Positions 8,970-17,045 of a stretch of 64,000 nucleotides of DNA are shown one piece after another; the first letter of the stretch is position 1, and the number at the start of each line of letters is the position of its first letter. The notes below the pieces were generated by a model that was not told where the DNA came from, searched no databases, and saw only the letters and a list, made by a program, of their open reading frames with translations. Origin of the DNA: Mycobacterium bourgelatii (GTDB lineage: Bacteria > Actinomycetota > Actinomycetes > Mycobacteriales > Mycobacteriaceae). The translations under genes were made by a program, and so were the position numbers. The stretch is from NCBI RefSeq assembly GCF_010723575.1, contig NZ_BLKZ01000001.1:2914001-2978000 (forward strand), in the 5' to 3' direction.

Positions 8970-10331
8970 ATGCCTCTCGCCTTGCCTTCGGGCCTTGCTC
9001 CGCGCGAACTCGTCACCGCCACCCGACCCGACCGCGACCGTGCCGTCGACGTGGCACGGTTGGCCGCTTTGGTCGTCGTCATGTTCGGACACTGCGCCTT
9101 GCTGCTTGCCACCATCGACTCGAACGGCGTCCGCATCGGCAATCTGCTCGGCGAAATACCCGCCCTGCAGCCGGTCACCTGGTTGGTGCAGGTCATGCCC
9201 CTGTTCTTCTTCGCCGGCGGCGCGGCTGGCGCATATGGCTGGCGCGCCGGCACATCCTGGGGAACCTGGCTGTTCGCCCGAGCGCAGCGATTGTGCCGGC
9301 CCGCGTTCTGGTACCTCGCGGTGTGGGTCGCCGCCCTCGCCGTCGTCGGCGTGACGCTGGGTTCGGAGTCGGCGGCCGCGCTCGGGCGAGAGTGTGTCGC
9401 CCTGCTGTGGTTTCTCGGTGTCTACCTGGTGGTGCTGGCCTTCGTACCGGCATTGACGCGAGTGCGGACGGGGCGTGGGGTCGCGGCGGTGGTCGCGTCG
9501 CTGCTCGCAGGTGCGGCGGTGGTCGACGGAATTCGGATCGCCGTCGGGACGGCGGAATCGGGCGTCGCCAACTTCTTGATCGTGTGGCTGATTCCGGTGA
9601 CGATCGGCGTCGGGTACGCACGCCGGCTGATTGGCGTGCGTGCGTCACTGGTTGCGGCCGTATCGGCGTTCACCGCGCAGCTGCTGCTCGCCGCACATGG
9701 GACGTACGACGTCTCCCTGGTTGTGACGGGCGCCGAGCGGATGTCCAACGTGTCGCCGCCCACCCTGTTGTTGGCGTTGCACTGCACGTGGATGTCCTGC
9801 GCTTTCGTGGCCGTCGCGGGAGCGGTCCGGCGCTGGGCGGCCAGGCCACGGGTCTGGGGCATCGTCGCATTGGGCAACGGGGGAGCGATGACGCTCTACC
9901 TTTGGCATATCCCCGCGATCGCGGTTGCTGCATTCAGCCTGCACGCCTTGGGATTTGACGCCTACGACGTACACGCACCCGGCTTCTGGAGTCTGCTTGC
10001 GCTGCGCGCCATCGTGTTTGCGGCCGTCATGGCCGTCGCGTTTCGACTCCTCACGCCGCTCGAACACCGCAGCCTGCCCTGGTGGGACGAACCGGTTTCG
10101 GTCAGCGGCACCGGTCGCGTCCGGTCCGCGCTCGCGGGTGCGCTGGTCTGCGTGGCCGGCATCGCGCTGGTATTGCTCGCCAAGAACGGAATCAGCGGTT
10201 TCGCCGGGTTTACGGCCTTGGGCTGCTTTCTCGTCGCAACGGCGACCGCACGGCTGGCCGCCGCAGGCCAGTCACCGTCGGACCAGGTGTCACGCAGCCC
10301 GAACGTTTCTCGCGCCCTTGACGTTCCGTAA
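8970..10331 (+). CDS. Membrane acyltransferase (acyltransferase 3 / OafA type)
   Basis: This encodes 453 residues with about ten hydrophobic helices. The N-terminal block RDRAVDVARLAALVVVMFGH carries the Arg and His typical of acyltransferase-3 proteins, which O-acylate sugars or lipids at the membrane. The middle segment has the family's WFLGVYLVVL-type helix, and GNGGAMTLYLWHIP fits the conserved late helix with a Tyr-Leu-Trp-His block. The 3' end overlaps the convergent cysteine-ladder gene by 42 bases. I saw no signal for a soluble SGNH domain. The substrate is unknown, but a cell-envelope glycan or glycolipid is likely. Confidence 0.88.
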   Translation: MPLALPSGLAPRELVTATRPDRDRAVDVARLAALVVVMFGHCALLLATIDSNGVRIGNLLGEIPALQPVTWLVQVMPLFFFAGGAAGAYGWRAGTSWGTWLFARAQRLCRPAFWYLAVWVAALAVVGVTLGSESAAALGRECVALLWFLGVYLVVLAFVPALTRVRTGRGVAAVVASLLAGAAVVDGIRIAVGTAESGVANFLIVWLIPVTIGVGYARRLIGVRASLVAAVSAFTAQLLLAAHGTYDVSLVVTGAERMSNVSPPTLLLALHCTWMSCAFVAVAGAVRRWAARPRVWGIVALGNGGAMTLYLWHIPAIAVAAFSLHALGFDAYDVHAPGFWSLLALRAIVFAAVMAVAFRLLTPLEHRSLPWWDEPVSVSGTGRVRSALAGALVCVAGIALVLLAKNGISGFAGFTALGCFLVATATARLAAAGQSPSDQVSRSPNVSRALDVP

Positions 10332-10709
10332 TCCGGAACAGTTCACACAGCCGACACAGCCGACACAATCGGTGCAGTTCACGCAGCCGACGCAGGCCAC
10401 ACATCGCGAGCAGCCGATACACGCCAGGCACGCCACACATTCCACGACGGCCGCGCACATTACGGTAAGCAGGCTGGCGATCACCCCAACGCTACCCGCG
10501 GTCGCGACCGAACCGGCAACGGCGACGCTGCCCGCCGTGGCCGCCGATCCCGCCACGGCGACGCTGCCCGCGGTAGCGGCCGACCCCGCCACGGCGACGC
10601 TGTCAAGTGTGACGACCGAGCCGGCCACCGCGACGCTCTCAATGGTGGCTATCGAGCCCACCACGGAATCAGGTTCGACGGCAGTTGCGGATTCCAGCGC
10701 GAGTGTCAT
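10290..10709 (-). CDS. Cysteine-ladder repeat protein
   Basis: This encodes 139 residues from the ATG at 10709; an in-frame start further upstream would run into the preceding gene, which ends at 10745. Residues about 10-75 are low-complexity Ala/Val/Gly/Ser with a 12-residue unit (SVAVAGSAATAG). Then come 12 cysteines spaced exactly every third residue, CxxCxxC and so on, ending in GLRNVKGARNVRAA. I know no enzymatic family for this. Similar Cys-Val-Gly/Asn-Cys ladders occur in unnamed mycobacterial proteins, and M. tuberculosis has an unnamed minus-strand gene (Rv1744c) at this position after pknE that may be the counterpart. Last gene of a five-gene minus-strand redox operon. Period-3 cysteines suggest a regular coil or metal/disulfide stack. 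Confidence 0.7.
   Translation of the reverse strand: MTLALESATAVEPDSVVGSIATIESVAVAGSVVTLDSVAVAGSAATAGSVAVAGSAATAGSVAVAGSVATAGSVGVIASLLTVMCAAVVECVACLACIGCSRCVACVGCVNCTDCVGCVGCVNCSGLRNVKGARNVRAA
10496..10640. repeat. 36-base tandem repeat inside the cysteine-ladder gene
   Basis: Units of 36 bases built around GCGACGCTGCCCGC and GCCGATCCCGCCACG recur about four times, with the last copies diverged. They encode the 12-residue Ala/Val/Gly/Ser unit of the minus-strand gene. Such arrays can vary in copy number between strains. Confidence 0.6.
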
Positions 10710-10744
10710 GTGCTCATCATCGCAAAACGGCTCTGCCGGCGGGA

Positions 10745-11182
10745 CTATTGAGTTGCGAACGCCGAGTCGGGCGCCGTCCAATCCGTCGACACCTTGCGGT
10801 GTTTGATGCGCCACGTGTCACCGTCGGGGACCAGGATGTCGCGATAACGGCCGAAATGGTCCAAACCTTTGTGGGTCACCACGGTGAAATACGACGAGAC
10901 CTGCGCCTGGTCGGGAGTCAGGCCGGTGAACAGCAGGTTGGCGACGTTGTGTCGTACCACGCGCCGCACATCTGGACTGTCCGTGACGTTTTCGGTGACG
11001 CCACCGAGAAATCCAATGATCTCGGAGCGCCCGCGCAGCGGTTCGAGGCCGCGTATCTCGAGTACCCCGTCGGCACAGAAAGTTTCCGCGAGGTCGCCCA
11101 CCCGGCCGGCATCGCCGGACCAGTTGTACCGGGCCAGTGTGTCGCGAATCTGCTCCCGCGCAATCAGTTCCCAGATTTCCAC
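10745..11182 (-). CDS. SnoaL/NTF2-like protein
   Basis: This encodes 145 residues. The N-terminus IAREQIRDTLARYNWSGDAGR and the DLAETFCADGVLEI block are typical of the SnoaL_4 branch of the NTF2-like fold, a cone-shaped alpha+beta pocket used by dehydratases, isomerases and binding proteins. HRKVSTDW near the end completes the fold. It lies 11 bases after the flavin reductase gene in the same operon, so it probably handles a product of the neighbouring redox enzymes. No substrate can be named. Confidence 0.85.
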   Translation of the reverse strand: MEIWELIAREQIRDTLARYNWSGDAGRVGDLAETFCADGVLEIRGLEPLRGRSEIIGFLGGVTENVTDSPDVRRVVRHNVANLLFTGLTPDQAQVSSYFTVVTHKGLDHFGRYRDILVPDGDTWRIKHRKVSTDWTAPDSAFATQ

Positions 11183-11193
11183 CCTTGCCTCCT

Positions 11194-11691
11194 TTACGCC
11201 TCGTGGCCCGGCTCGATGTCACGGACGTCGGAAAACGTCACCCAATGTTCCAGCTGCTCGGGTGGGCTGCCGGCCACCGGCTCCAACAGGTGCCCGACGT
11301 GGTCGCCGAGGGAAAAGCGCTCGATGACTTTTCCGACGAACCAGGCTGCCGCGTCGTTGAGGATGGGCAACTCGGCCCGGCCACGGTGCCAGGAGCAGCG
11401 CTCGAATTTGTCGATTTTGTCGCCGGTTTGGCCACCGAAGAGTTTGACGACGTCTAGGTGGTCGCGGTCGAAGACGTGCACGGCCAGATGGGTAGCGTCG
11501 GTCGCCACGCGATACGTGTGATTCCGCTTCGATAGGCCGACCAGGAACCGGGGCGGATTGATGCTGGTTTGGCTGGCGAAACCCACCAGACAGCCGGCCA
11601 GAACGCCGTTGCCATTTGTGGTGACGACAAACATCGGATAGTCCAACAATCCGACCAACTTCTCGAATGGCTCAACGGCTGAATCGTTCAC
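11194..11691 (-). CDS. Flavin reductase-like (FMN-binding split barrel) protein
   Basis: This encodes 165 residues. VVTTNGNGVLAGCLVGFASQ followed by SINPPRFLVGLSKRNHTY is the typical N-terminal half of the flavin-reductase/FMN-binding split barrel, and LAVHVFDRDHLDVVKLFGG continues it. The family supplies reduced flavin to a monooxygenase or acts as an oxidoreductase with bound FMN. It lies 16 bases after the FAD oxidoreductase and 11 bases before the SnoaL-like gene, so it is certainly in the same transcript. Whether FMN or F420 is bound is not visible from the sequence. Confidence 0.85.
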   Translation of the reverse strand: MNDSAVEPFEKLVGLLDYPMFVVTTNGNGVLAGCLVGFASQTSINPPRFLVGLSKRNHTYRVATDATHLAVHVFDRDHLDVVKLFGGQTGDKIDKFERCSWHRGRAELPILNDAAAWFVGKVIERFSLGDHVGHLLEPVAGSPPEQLEHWVTFSDVRDIEPGHEA

Positions 11692-11707
11692 GGGGTCAGT
11701 GTCTCAT

Positions 11708-12844
11708 TCAGACCGGGGGCCGGTTTTCCCGCACACCGCGGTACATGCCCCAACGGACGATCCACGGCATGACCACGCGGTCGACGGACCACGGCGGCAA
11801 GCGGAACGCCTGCCCGGTGGGCAGAAACACTTCCAACCCCTCGGGCTGGATGCCGAACAACGACCCCCAGCGTCGCCCCGGTGTCCGGAACGCGCGCAAC
11901 GGCCGGCCTCCGAACTCGGCCCGAATGTTGCGGGCCACCAAAGCATCTCCACGATTGCGGGCCGAACTGCGCAGCGGGTCGGTGGCCGCCACGTCGCCTA
12001 CCGCGAAGACGCCACGCTGGCCGGGTATCTGCAGTTCCGGTGTCACCCGCACAAATCCGCGCTCGTCGAGCAGTTCCGGTGGTAGCCAGTCGGTGTTGGG
12101 GCGTACCCGTCCGACCGCCCACAGCACCGCATCGGCGGACACCGGAGGTTGTCCGGTGCTCCAGTGGACAGGTTCGCTGGTGATTTCGTCGCCGGCAAAA
12201 GCGTTGGTGATGGCCGCCCGGTGGCCGGGGTGCAGGTTGACATTGAGGTCGGTCAGGCGGTCGTGGACGCGCCGCCAAATCCGCGGGTGGTACTCGGCCA
12301 AGGCGCGCTCGCCGGGGAAATACAAGTCAATTCGCTTGTCTGGCCAGGTGGTTGCGAGGTTGGCGGCGCTGGTGACCGCCGCCGCGCCGCCTCCGACAAC
12401 GATGATCGAGTTGGCAACCGCCAACCGTTCGTGTGCGGCGCGCAGGTCGGCGCCGATTTCGGCGGGGGACTGGAGTGTAGGCCGACGCCAGAAGCCGTTG
12501 CTGACACCGGTGGAGATGACCAGTGTGTCGTACGGCTCGGTGACCGTGGTGCCATCCCCAGAGCCGTCGTCGCGGTGGGCGGTGACGGTGCGCTTGTCCA
12601 GGTCCACTCCGGTCAACCTGGCCTGCAGCGTCCGCACCCCATCCAGTCGCCGGAATCGGTCGAACGGGATCCAGTAATCGCAGGCCCAGTCCTGGGGCCG
12701 AGTCAGTCGTACGCCGAGTTCTTGACCGCTGACCAGTCCGGGTTTCACCGAAATCCCGACGACCTCGAAATGGCGGGACAGCCGGATGGCGGTCAGGATG
12801 CCGACATCGCCCAACCCCGCGATCACAACTCGCTTACGGCTCAC
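11708..12844 (-). CDS. NAD(P)/FAD-dependent oxidoreductase (NDH-2/AIF-like)
   Basis: This encodes 378 residues starting at the GTG at 12844, which overlaps the TGA of the upstream gene as GTGA, a translational-coupling arrangement. VVIAGLGDVGILTAI at the N-terminus is the FAD dinucleotide-binding fold, and IIVVGGGAAAVTSAANL in the middle is the NAD(P)H-binding fold. RGVFAVGDVAATDPL is the second FAD motif, near residue 300. This two-dinucleotide-domain layout matches NDH-2, AIF and related disulfide-reductase-like flavoproteins. The redox-active CxxC of disulfide reductases is absent, so quinone or another small acceptor is more likely. Confidence 0.88.
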   Translation of the reverse strand: MSRKRVVIAGLGDVGILTAIRLSRHFEVVGISVKPGLVSGQELGVRLTRPQDWACDYWIPFDRFRRLDGVRTLQARLTGVDLDKRTVTAHRDDGSGDGTTVTEPYDTLVISTGVSNGFWRRPTLQSPAEIGADLRAAHERLAVANSIIVVGGGAAAVTSAANLATTWPDKRIDLYFPGERALAEYHPRIWRRVHDRLTDLNVNLHPGHRAAITNAFAGDEITSEPVHWSTGQPPVSADAVLWAVGRVRPNTDWLPPELLDERGFVRVTPELQIPGQRGVFAVGDVAATDPLRSSARNRGDALVARNIRAEFGGRPLRAFRTPGRRWGSLFGIQPEGLEVFLPTGQAFRLPPWSVDRVVMPWIVRWGMYRGVRENRPPV

Positions 12845-13722
12845 GCCGCTCTCCGCCGCGGCGGCCTGGGTACGAACCGCGGCACCCGGTCGATGACGGC
12901 CTGATAGCCCGGTCGCCGCTCCAGGCTGCGTGCCTCCATCATGGGGATGCTCGCGCCGAGGAACATGGCCAGCATCGCCAACGCGCCGACGAACAACCAC
13001 CACGCGTCCCTAGGTGACGCCGCGACCCCGAACAGTGCCAAGGCGAACCAGAAACTGAACTCCCCGAAGTAATTTGGATGTCGAGACCAGCTCCACAGGC
13101 CGCGGTCCATCACTTCACCTGGCTGCCGGACGCGGACGAAGCGGTGCATCTGCACATCGGCTGCCAGTTCCAGGGCCACGGCGGCCAGACCGATGACGAA
13201 GGCAATCCAGGTGAGCCAGCCGATTCCGGTACCGGGCCGGGTCAGGCAGACGTAGACCGGCAACATCCCCGCGAACACTTCGACGGTGGGAATCAGGTGT
13301 ATCGCGACCAGGTCAACAACGAATTCCCACCGTCCGGCGCGCTCGCGGAACTTCGGGTAACGCCAATCTTCGTGGTGCAAACCCGGGAACGCGTAGACCC
13401 AATTCGCGGTGAGACGCACCGCCCACAGCACGACCACCACCATGACCAGCCAACGACGCAATTGATCGGCACCGGGCCCCGCCTGGGTCCACCAATAAAC
13501 GGCCAGCAGCGGGGGAATCACGCTCCAGTACGCGTCGTAGAAGCTCGAGTTGTGATAGGCGCGACTGAATCCGAACACCACGAGAGTGGCCAGGACGTCG
13601 GCGATAAGAGTGTCCAGCCACAGTTTGTCGGAGGCCGGGCCCCAGGCGAGCCAGGCGGCAGCGACGCCGATTGCGACAACGTAAGCCACCGTGACGAGCG
13701 CCAGCGATCGAGACTTGCTCAT
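12841..13722 (-). CDS. DUF1295 membrane reductase-like protein
   Basis: This encodes 293 residues from the ATG at 13722, preceded by a strong AAGGAGG at short spacing. A longer open frame exists but its extra N-terminus is not hydrophobic or protein-like. It has about seven membrane helices, and the C-terminal block GLWSWSRHPNYFGEFSFWF is the NAD(P)H-binding signature shared with steroid 5-alpha-reductases and the isoprenylcysteine methyltransferase superfamily. DUF1295 proteins are inner-membrane proteins of unsettled substrate, probably reducing a lipid or sterol double bond. It is the first gene of the minus-strand operon and its stop overlaps the next start. Confidence 0.88.
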   Translation of the reverse strand: MSKSRSLALVTVAYVVAIGVAAAWLAWGPASDKLWLDTLIADVLATLVVFGFSRAYHNSSFYDAYWSVIPPLLAVYWWTQAGPGADQLRRWLVMVVVVLWAVRLTANWVYAFPGLHHEDWRYPKFRERAGRWEFVVDLVAIHLIPTVEVFAGMLPVYVCLTRPGTGIGWLTWIAFVIGLAAVALELAADVQMHRFVRVRQPGEVMDRGLWSWSRHPNYFGEFSFWFALALFGVAASPRDAWWLFVGALAMLAMFLGASIPMMEARSLERRPGYQAVIDRVPRFVPRPPRRRAA

Positions 13723-13922
13723 CGACCTCCTTACGCGCCTGTCCAGGTGGCCCGGACCCGCGTCGCGGTGAAAAAACGGTAACACGTTCTACTGGTGCCT
13801 CGAGGGCGGCTACCGGGCCACGAACGGCACTCGTGGGCTGTCCTTTTCCTCACTCGGCGGCCACAGAGGTCGTAGCTGACTACCGGTATGGTCGCACTGA
13901 CGGCCGCTCCGGTTGGGAGTAC

Positions 13923-14783
13923 ATGACTGGCATCCAGACCTCGATGCGCCCATACCTGCGCGCCGCCACGCGCGCCTCGGTGCGGGCGTCGAGTCCCCGT
14001 CCAGCCGCGGCCCGACGGGCGGCCAAAAACTTCGACAAACCTCTGTTGAAAGCGGTGCCCGCAGAGATCCGTTGGGCGTTCAGCCCGCCGCGGACCTGGC
14101 TCATGGGCGTGGTGGCCAACCTGATTCTGGCGGCGGCGTTCTTGTTGGTCCAGCCGTTAACTCCGCAAGGACGCCAGCAGCATTTCGACTGGGTGGTCTT
14201 GGTCGGTACCTACTTCTCCTCGTTCATCCTTGCCGACGTCACCACCACCAACCTGCTCGGCGCCGATCATCACCGTGTCCGGCAAGCCTTGTCGGACGGG
14301 ACGCCGCTGTGGCGGGTGCTGCTGCTGAAGGATATGGCCCTGCTCGTGTTGGTCGGACTGCCCACCTTGGCCGCGGCGGCGGGGCTGACGCTGTGGCTGG
14401 AATCGCCTGAGCGCCTGAGTGTCACGATCCCCAACGTGGCAGTGCCGATCTTTTCCTGGCTCGGTATAGGCAATTTCATCTCGGTGGCGTATCCGGTCAC
14501 CGCCGAACCGCTCTACCGCCGGTGGCGACGACGACGAGACATCCGCGGCACGGCGATCTGGATCGCGGCGGTGACGTTGCCTTATGTGTTGTACTTCGTC
14601 GCCGACCCGATGGACGGCGTCGAGCATCGGCTGTTGTGGACGCAGTTGCCGGCGGCGATCGGCCCGGTCTTGGGACGGGACACCAAGAGCTACGTGCATT
14701 TTGGGGCCGCCCTGGTGATCTGGTTGGCGGGAACGGTGGCCGCCATGCTGTGGGCACGCCAGCGCGGGGTGCGATTCAGGTAA
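13923..14783 (+). CDS. Polytopic membrane protein, ABC-2 permease-like
   Basis: This encodes 286 residues; the ATG at 13923 follows GGGAG at 3-base spacing. A basic, Ala/Arg-rich N-terminus (about 50 residues) precedes about six hydrophobic segments, including LMGVVANLILAAAFLLV, an IPNVAVPIFSWLGIGNFISV segment and a final AALVIWLAGTVAAMLWA. The arrangement recalls ABC-2 type permeases, but no ATPase gene is adjacent. It is divergent from the DUF1295 operon. I cannot assign a substrate. Confidence 0.72.
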   Translation: MTGIQTSMRPYLRAATRASVRASSPRPAAARRAAKNFDKPLLKAVPAEIRWAFSPPRTWLMGVVANLILAAAFLLVQPLTPQGRQQHFDWVVLVGTYFSSFILADVTTTNLLGADHHRVRQALSDGTPLWRVLLLKDMALLVLVGLPTLAAAAGLTLWLESPERLSVTIPNVAVPIFSWLGIGNFISVAYPVTAEPLYRRWRRRRDIRGTAIWIAAVTLPYVLYFVADPMDGVEHRLLWTQLPAAIGPVLGRDTKSYVHFGAALVIWLAGTVAAMLWARQRGVRFR

Positions 14784-14832
14784 CGACGGGCCGTACAGTA
14801 AGCGCGAATAGCTCCGGCAGATGCGAGGACCC

Positions 14833-15327
14833 GTGACCGATCGCATAGAAACACAGCGCACCATTGCGGCATCGGCATCAGACGTCTTCGCGGTGCTGTG
14901 CGATCCGCAGGGCCACGTCGCGATCGACTCGACGGGCATGCTGCAGGACGCCGACGGTGAGCCCGTGCAGGCCGTCGGCGACACCTTTGTGGTGCACATG
15001 GACCGCGAATCGCTCAACGACTTTCCGCAGTTGGGTAAGTACGACGTCACCGTCCAAATCACGGAGTTCGAACGGAACCGGCTGATCGCGTGGACGATCC
15101 TCGGCCAGATCAAACCCCAGATCGGTCACGTCTACGGCTACCGGCTTGAGCCGACCGAGGACGGAGCAGCCACGGTGGTCACGTCGTTCTACGACTGGTC
15201 CGACATCGGCCCCACGTGGCGCGAAGCCAACATCTTCCCGGTCATATCCGAAGGTGCGTTGCGGGCGACCCTCGGTGTTCTGGACCGCACCGTGCGCCGC
15301 GGCTATCCTCGCGCGGCGACTAGCTAG
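14833..15327 (+). CDS. SRPBCC family protein
   Basis: This encodes 164 residues from the GTG at 14833, preceded by GAGGA at short spacing; the ATG at 14821 would add four residues. The N-terminus TDRIETQRTIAASASDVFAV is the usual first strand and helix of polyketide-cyclase/START-like SRPBCC proteins, and TSFYDWSDI forms a late strand. Trp/Phe-rich pocket residues suggest a hydrophobic ligand. It is 49 bases after the membrane protein gene and may share its transcript. No specific reaction can be assigned. Confidence 0.8.
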   Translation: MTDRIETQRTIAASASDVFAVLCDPQGHVAIDSTGMLQDADGEPVQAVGDTFVVHMDRESLNDFPQLGKYDVTVQITEFERNRLIAWTILGQIKPQIGHVYGYRLEPTEDGAATVVTSFYDWSDIGPTWREANIFPVISEGALRATLGVLDRTVRRGYPRAATS

Positions 15328-15393
15328 TCGCGCGACAACCCTTCTGACCTTGTCGTGCGGGAATGAATCGCCGCGCGGGCTGTTAAAAGTCGC

Positions 15394-15813
15394 ATGAAAC
15401 TCAACGACGCCGCCCGCGACCTCATCGGCAAGGGCGCTAACGCCACGCTGGTAACCCTGAATCCCGATGGCAGCCCCCAGGTGTCTCTGGTCTGGGTCGC
15501 GTTGCAATCGACGCCGGACGGGGACGAACTCGTCACCGCACATCTAGCCGAGCACAAGAAGGTGCGCAACGTACGCAACGACCCCCGCGTCGCCCTCACG
15601 ATTGTTGCGCCCGACCAGTCCGGCCCGGAGATGCGGCCCTATCTGGCGGTTTATGGCACCGCGCGGATCGTCGACGGCGGCGCACCCGAGCTTCTGAAAG
15701 AACTCGCGCAGACGCTGTCTGACCCCAACGTCTTTCCGCCGCCCGATTCGCCTCCGGGCTTCCTCACCCGTATCCGGATCGACAGAATCGGCGGCCTCGG
15801 ACCGTGGGTTTAG
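15394..15813 (+). CDS. F420-binding PPOX-class oxidoreductase
   Basis: This encodes 139 residues. ATLVTLNPDGSPQVSLVWV near the N-terminus is the characteristic strand pair of the pyridoxamine-oxidase-like split barrel, and KKVRNVRNDPRVALTI is typical of the F420-dependent PPOX class (Rv1155-type). LTRIRIDRIGGLGPWV is the usual C-terminus of that class. Proteins of this type bind coenzyme F420 or a flavin as dimers and reduce small substrates. The gene is monocistronic in appearance, between an SRPBCC gene and the type III PKS. F420 over FMN is inferred from subfamily resemblance. Confidence 0.87.
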   Translation: MKLNDAARDLIGKGANATLVTLNPDGSPQVSLVWVALQSTPDGDELVTAHLAEHKKVRNVRNDPRVALTIVAPDQSGPEMRPYLAVYGTARIVDGGAPELLKELAQTLSDPNVFPPPDSPPGFLTRIRIDRIGGLGPWV

Positions 15814-15926
15814 TGGCCTTTGCGGATCCGCTATAACTTAGGAAACTTTCGGGTTCACGGTGTGTTTATGTTCACGTTGGCCGTGATTGGGTGAACCGGC
15901 GGCGCAACGCCATCCGTGCGCTAAGC

Positions 15927-17033
15927 ATGACCGTTACAACACATCTGAACGCCGCTGAGGCGATCGCCCGTGCCAGCGGCGGCGCGCCGCACATCGTCGG
16001 CGCAGCAGCCGCATTCACACCGAACCGGTACCGCCAGGACGAGGTAGCGCGCGAGCTCACCGAGGCCGCCGGGCCGGAGTTCATGCGCTTCGCCGCCACC
16101 ACTGGCGTCGACCAGCGCAGTTTGGCGCTGCCGCTGTCGCGCTACCCGAAGCTGAGTGGCTTCACCGAGGCGAACGACGCCTACATCGAGGTCGCCGTTG
16201 ACCTCGGCGAGCAGGCGGTGGTGTCCGCACTCGCCGATGCCGGCATCAAGCCCCACGAGGTGGACACCATCGTGATGGTATCGAGCACGGGAGTCGCGGC
16301 GCCCACCGTGGACGCTCGGCTTATCGAACGAATTGGACTGCGGCCCAACATCAAAAGGCTGCCGCTGTTCGGCCTTGGCTGCGTGGCCGGCGCAGCGGGG
16401 ATGGCGCGTGTACACGATTACTTGCGCGGCTACCCGGGGGATGTAGCCGTGCTGCTGTCGGTCGAGCTTTGCTCGCTCACGCTGCAGCGCGACGACACCT
16501 CGATCCCCGCGCTCATCGGTGTGTCGCTGTTCGGTGACGGAGCGGCCGCCGTGGTCGCCGTCGGTGCCGATCGGGCTCCCTTGCACCCCAACGCATATCA
16601 GGGGCCACGGGTCCTGGCCACCCAGAGCCGGGTGCTCCCGTCGACCGCCGAGGTGATGGGTTGGCGCGTCGGCTCCAGCGGATTCCAGCTGGTGATGTCT
16701 CGCGACGTTCCGACGATGGCGGACGACTACCTGGCCGAAGAGGTCGACGGCTTGCTTGCCCAGCACGGCTTGTCCAGAGACGACATCTCGACCTGGGTAT
16801 GCCATCCCGGCGGGCCGAAGGTGCTCGACTCGATCGAGAACGCCCTCGGTTTGCCCGCGGCAGCGTTGGTGCACAGCCGAAACTCGATGCGCGACAACGG
16901 CAACATCTCCTCGGCGTCGGTCCTCGACGTGCTGCGTCGCACGCTGGTCGAGCGGCCGGGACACGGAACGTTCGGGGTGATGCTCGCCATGGGCCCGGGC
17001 TTCAGCTTCGAGCTGCTTCTGCTGCGTTGGTGA
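15927..17033 (+). CDS. Type III polyketide synthase (Pks10-like)
   Basis: This encodes 368 residues from the ATG at 15927; a GTG at 15891 in frame would add 12 residues, and neither start has a good ribosome site. The chalcone-synthase-like triad is visible: Cys152 in PLFGLGCVAGAAG, His293 in WVCHPGGPK and Asn326 in RDNGNISSASV, with GPGFSFELLLLRW at the C-terminus. Overall it resembles M. tuberculosis Pks10 more than Pks18. The enzyme condenses a fatty acyl-CoA starter with malonyl-CoA to give alkylresorcinols or alkylpyrones. The ICMT-type methyltransferase gene follows after 12 bases, as in known phenolic-lipid operons. Confidence 0.92.
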   Translation: MTVTTHLNAAEAIARASGGAPHIVGAAAAFTPNRYRQDEVARELTEAAGPEFMRFAATTGVDQRSLALPLSRYPKLSGFTEANDAYIEVAVDLGEQAVVSALADAGIKPHEVDTIVMVSSTGVAAPTVDARLIERIGLRPNIKRLPLFGLGCVAGAAGMARVHDYLRGYPGDVAVLLSVELCSLTLQRDDTSIPALIGVSLFGDGAAAVVAVGADRAPLHPNAYQGPRVLATQSRVLPSTAEVMGWRVGSSGFQLVMSRDVPTMADDYLAEEVDGLLAQHGLSRDDISTWVCHPGGPKVLDSIENALGLPAAALVHSRNSMRDNGNISSASVLDVLRRTLVERPGHGTFGVMLAMGPGFSFELLLLRW

Positions 17034-17045
17034 GGGCTCGGGATC

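Noticed and set aside
10496..10640. Possible CRISPR-like array
   Set aside because: Units are contiguous and protein-coding with no unique spacers.
9925..10806. Plus-strand open frame rich in TQPTQ and PATATLPAV repeats
   Set aside because: It begins inside the acyltransferase gene and mirrors the minus-strand repeats. The minus strand gives a start with an operon context and the cysteine ladder, so the plus frame is taken as a shadow.
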